Source: Candidatus Kuenenia stuttgartensis (GTDB lineage: Bacteria > Planctomycetota > Planctomycetia > Gemmatales > Gemmataceae). Taken from it: a stretch of 64,000 nucleotides of DNA. A program made the translations under genes and the position numbers. This document shows, piece after piece, positions 61,210 to 64,000 of this stretch; position 1 is the stretch's first letter; each line of letters opens with the position of its first letter. The notes below the pieces were generated by a model, which was not told the origin of the DNA, made no database searches, and was given only the letters and a program-made list of their open reading frames with translations. The stretch spans positions 1-64,000 of the forward strand of contig CAMDHK010000002.1 of the NCBI GenBank assembly GCA_945897965.1, given 5' to 3'.

Positions 61210-61921
61210 TGTATTGTCTGCCTACATGGGATTAAGAAGTTAAGGTGTAATTGACGTTGGTTGATTTGGCTTAAGTTTGGGCTTAGTATTTTGGCCCGAT
61301 AATTTTCTAAATTACTTCTATGATAATCCAGCATTATGAAAAGCACATTCGATATTTTTGTAAAAGTGCTCGCAAGTATATTGCCGTAAATACCTGCAAT
61401 AAGAAAAGATTGGGTTACTGGGTTAATCATTAGGGTTCTGCTCAATGGCGTAAAAGATATCGCCTGCCATAACTATCAAGGGGTGGGAAAAAATCATCCA
61501 GCAGTCGGCATTGGTTGTACCCATGAACAGGATATCATCTTTGTTTTTAGAGGGGACTGGGTTTTTGCAAATGATAATGTGGGTATGGGGTTTCAATTCT
61601 GGTAGATGAATCTTTTCTATTTTTCGCTGCTCTGAAAAAGCGTATTTGAAGAATGGTTCGTGGTACAGTTTCAATTGTGCAATCTCTTTAGGGTTCAAAA
61701 TTAATCAGGTCTTAATCTTATTATAGTCGAAACAAATCTCATCAATCATTCATCTTTAAGGAAGTTTTTAAATTGCTTGTTAGGTGGCAATAATTGTTTC
61801 GTCAATGATTGCAGCACTCCTGATTTTTACTTCCTACTTCAGGGCTAATAAATTTTAATGCATCCACTTTTGTGGCTGCAAGATAGTCGTAAACCCATTT
61901 ACCTTTTGGGAGGATAATCTC
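61210..61921. other. Region between the epimerase and the surface-protein gene, little supported
   Basis: These 712 bases hold only the doubtful small ORF at 61423-61698. The other ORF (61206-61445, minus strand) overlaps it and is a shadow of random composition. I see no RNA gene, no hairpin terminator and no convincing promoter, although the sequence just upstream of the surface-protein gene contains GGGAGG as its ribosome-binding site. Confidence 0.4.
61423..61698 (-). CDS. Possible small hypothetical protein
   Basis: The 91-residue frame starts at TTG with no clear Shine-Dalgarno sequence. A TATAAT lies 19 bases upstream, which could allow a near-leaderless transcript. The composition (PHTHIIICKNPVPSKNKDDILFMG, DCWMIFSHPLIVMAGDIFYAI) reads somewhat like a soluble protein, but no family is recognised. 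It may be a remnant or chance frame. Confidence 0.25.
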   Translation of the reverse strand: MNPKEIAQLKLYHEPFFKYAFSEQRKIEKIHLPELKPHTHIIICKNPVPSKNKDDILFMGTTNADCWMIFSHPLIVMAGDIFYAIEQNPND

Positions 61922-64000
61922 ATGGCCTTTAATATCAAAAGTATTTTCAAGGTTCGTGATTCAAAGAGAAACCGTAAGCCTGTTTCTCCTTTTTTAGAAT
62001 TACTTGAGGAAAGATTAGAGTGTGCAACTCGAGTGTGGGATGGAAGTGAAATCCCTAATGGCACTGATGGTCCACCTCCTGCTTTTGGGGACCCTACATT
62101 TAGTTCATTTCTAAATAATTTAGCTAGTAACTGGGCCCCTTCGGGTGGGCAACCTGGACTGCCCCAAAATGGTGATAGCTTACTTTTTCCCAACCTTGTA
62201 AATAGTAATCCTTCAGTTCTGGCAACACCTTTTGCGGGTGTATTTGGAAACTTAACTCGCCCTGATCCTAATGGCGGAGCCTTGCCCATCCCGATTTCTG
62301 TTAATGTTATCAATGACCTTTCCCGTGATTCGAATGGTAACATGGCGTCCTACCTTCCCGGAGGTGTCCAGTCGCTTGATTTTGTAAACAGTATCGATTT
62401 GTTTGGCTCCGGATATTACATCTTTGCTAGGGATTACCCTCAGTTTGGTCCTGCTACTGCAACGACTTCTCCCGGGCCTGTTCTCGGGTTTTATCCAACT
62501 GGCGGCGCATCTGCTAATCCGTTGAATGTTCAAACTCAAATCAATGCAGTTTACTCAGGTTCATCTGCATTGTTCCCAGATAACAATAATGCTAACTGGG
62601 TTTATATGCCTGTTAAAATAGGTCAGAGCAATTCTGATTTTGTTTTTAATGTTGCTAATGAAGGGTCTTGGCTGGTTTTTTCGAATCGTATTAATGGCGA
62701 AATTGAAGCTAACTACACCAGTATTTCCGATTTGAATAATAATAAAATAATCAAGCGCGGTTCTGGTGTTCTTGTATTCGATGGCAAGAATTCCTACCAA
62801 GGTGTTACTTCGGTTGAAAATGGTGTCCTGGTTGTTTCCAACGATCAAGGGTTGGGTAGTTCCGCAGTGAATGCCAATGTTGAGGTCAATGGCGGCACCT
62901 TGCGTTTGAGTTCCTCAGATTATTCTCAGAATGCAATTGGGAACATTTACAATGGAGGTGCGCAAATTGCTAATCGCAATCTTATTCTTTTTGGTGGAGA
63001 TGGTTTTGTTCCAACTCTTGGGACACCGGGAATCAATATTGGAATTCCCCAAGGTTCTTTAGATGGCATGACCGGTTTATCTTCAGTTCCAAATCAGTGG
63101 AATGGTACTGTTACTTTGGTTGCAAATCCTTCTGCTACTCAGACCCCTGGTGCACCTAATCCCAATGGTGACGCAAGCGTTGGCCAGCAGTTTGGAAGCA
63201 CGATGGAACTTAATGGCGCAATTGGGGGTTCTGCAGGGTTAAGAAAATGGGGATTGGGCACTGTAGAGCTTACTCAAGCGAATACCTTTACCGGTGATAT
63301 CACCATTTTTAATGGTTTTTTAAATGCTCAAAATGATTTGGCATTGGGTACTCTGCCACAAAGTTCGTCCTTAAAACAAGTACTTGTCAGTCAGGTTCCT
63401 GCAAGCTTATTGGATCCTAATATTCCAACGCCCCAGTTTGGTGCTTTCACTATTGGTGATTCTAATGTGGGTGGGCAGTCTTATGTTTTTGGCTCGGGTT
63501 ACCAGTTGGTGATTCAGGGGGGTAATGGGCCTGACCAAAATCCCGGTATACCTTTTACTAATTCCCAAAGGTTAGAAGGCCTTGGGGCTTTTCAGATTAT
63601 ATCGCCCTCCAGTAATCCAAACTCTGCGGACTGGCAGGGGAATGTGGTTATTCAGGATGATGCTTCAATAGGTGGTACACCTGGGGGGACGCTAAAAATA
63701 TCTGGTGATGTCTCCCTTTCTGCTGCTGATACTTTAGAAAAAAGGGGATCGAATACTTTAACATTGTCCGCAACGAATTCTAATTTGCTTGGGAAAGTAT
63801 TGGTAAGTTCCGGTAATTTGAACCTCACCAATAGTGATTCTATTGTAAATGCCAGTTCAATTACTGTTACTCAAACTTCGGCCTCGCCTCCGGGGCTTTC
63901 TGGTGCGGGATCTCTTCAGATTGAAGGCACTGGACTTAATTTTACAAATAATATCACGGTAGGTAGTACTGGTTTTACTGGTCTGGGTGGCTTGCAAAGC
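61922..64000 (+). CDS. Autotransporter-repeat surface protein (5' part; 3' end outside window)
   Basis: An open frame runs from the ATG at 61922 to the window end with no stop (693 codons). The ORF track omits it because it is not closed. GGGAGG lies 8 bases before the ATG. The N-terminus has a basic stretch and the planctomycete motif SPFLELLEERLECATRVWDG, thought to mark exported surface proteins. The rest is Asn/Gly/Ser-rich with autotransporter-associated beta-strand repeats (IKRGSGVLVFDGKNSYQGVTSVENGVL, LRKWGLGTVELTQANTFTGDITIFNGFL, LEKRGSNTLTLSATNSNLLGKVLVSSGNL). It should form a long beta-helical surface protein. Minus-strand ORFs here are shadows. Confidence 0.85.
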   Translation, partial: MAFNIKSIFKVRDSKRNRKPVSPFLELLEERLECATRVWDGSEIPNGTDGPPPAFGDPTFSSFLNNLASNWAPSGGQPGLPQNGDSLLFPNLVNSNPSVLATPFAGVFGNLTRPDPNGGALPIPISVNVINDLSRDSNGNMASYLPGGVQSLDFVNSIDLFGSGYYIFARDYPQFGPATATTSPGPVLGFYPTGGASANPLNVQTQINAVYSGSSALFPDNNNANWVYMPVKIGQSNSDFVFNVANEGSWLVFSNRINGEIEANYTSISDLNNNKIIKRGSGVLVFDGKNSYQGVTSVENGVLVVSNDQGLGSSAVNANVEVNGGTLRLSSSDYSQNAIGNIYNGGAQIANRNLILFGGDGFVPTLGTPGINIGIPQGSLDGMTGLSSVPNQWNGTVTLVANPSATQTPGAPNPNGDASVGQQFGSTMELNGAIGGSAGLRKWGLGTVELTQANTFTGDITIFNGFLNAQNDLALGTLPQSSSLKQVLVSQVPASLLDPNIPTPQFGAFTIGDSNVGGQSYVFGSGYQLVIQGGNGPDQNPGIPFTNSQRLEGLGAFQIISPSSNPNSADWQGNVVIQDDASIGGTPGGTLKISGDVSLSAADTLEKRGSNTLTLSATNSNLLGKVLVSSGNLNLTNSDSIVNASSITVTQTSASPPGLSGAGSLQIEGTGLNFTNNITVGSTGFTGLGGLQS

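Noticed and set aside
61206-61445. 79-residue minus-strand ORF upstream of the epimerase gene
   Set aside because: Overlaps the epimerase start and the small ORF at 61423, and has random composition.
61690-61710. GGGTTCAAAATTAATC, resembling a tRNA T-arm
   Set aside because: No matching acceptor stem, anticodon arm or CCA context around it; I see no tRNA anywhere in the window.
61855-62343. Minus-strand ORFs over 61855-62848
   Set aside because: Antisense to the open surface-protein frame, which has a strong ribosome-binding site and repeat motifs.

Overview
The window looks like chromosomal DNA of a Planctomycetota bacterium, probably from the Gemmata-like part of the phylum, with fairly low GC by eye. 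The main clues are repeated MoxR-ATPase/DUF58/VWA clusters, a zinc-ribbon protein with a caspase-like domain, a surface protein whose N-terminus carries the LELLEERL-type motif common in planctomycetes, a GlpG-like rhomboid, and lpxA. I see no tRNA, rRNA, CRISPR array, insertion sequence, integrase or phage gene. The content is housekeeping genes mixed with envelope and poorly characterised systems.

Layout. 0-5 kb: the 3' end of an unidentified gene, an MMPL/RND transporter, a small unknown protein, purB and a short secreted aromatic/proline-rich protein. 5.5-9.8 kb: MoxR, DUF58 and a multi-membrane protein as a tight plus-strand operon. 9.8-24.7 kb: mostly minus-strand genes (plsC-cmk, a secreted coiled-coil protein, a RimI-type acetyltransferase, a DUF11 protein with a MazG-like pyrophosphohydrolase, and an enolase-superfamily enzyme with two APC permeases and dtd), then lpxA, a bifunctional-nuclease-domain protein, a PP2C phosphatase, an SDR and prfB, which needs a programmed +1 frameshift. 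24.7-30.8 kb: archaeal-type phosphoglycerate mutase, a YceH-like protein, an RsuA/RluB pseudouridine synthase, a PyrK-like flavoprotein and the caspase-like protein. 30.8-37.5 kb: a large unknown membrane protein divergent from a ChlI-like ATPase/VWA pair. 37.5-47 kb: a PhyH-type oxygenase, pepT-nth, a rhomboid, an altronate-dehydratase family enzyme, a ceramidase-like protein, and homoserine dehydrogenase followed by a second phosphoglycerate-mutase-like protein that is a candidate homoserine kinase. 47-59.6 kb: a seven-gene minus-strand operon (MoxR, DUF58, BatA-like VWA, VWA/amidotransferase-like, DUF4175-like, giant coiled coil, cyclase-repeat protein). 59.8-64 kb: a TIGR01777 epimerase and the start of a large autotransporter-repeat surface protein that runs off the window.

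How the genes work together. Three separate AAA+ ATPase/VWA-type systems occur within about 55 kb. In such systems the ATPase is thought to remodel a client through a VWA or DUF58 adaptor. Here the partners are envelope proteins, so I infer roles in assembly or quality control of the cell envelope. The most informative candidates are the seven-gene operon, the ATPase/VWA pair with its divergent 1129-residue membrane neighbour, and the hom-linked mutase paralogue. All functional calls rest on reading motifs by eye; no database search was run.
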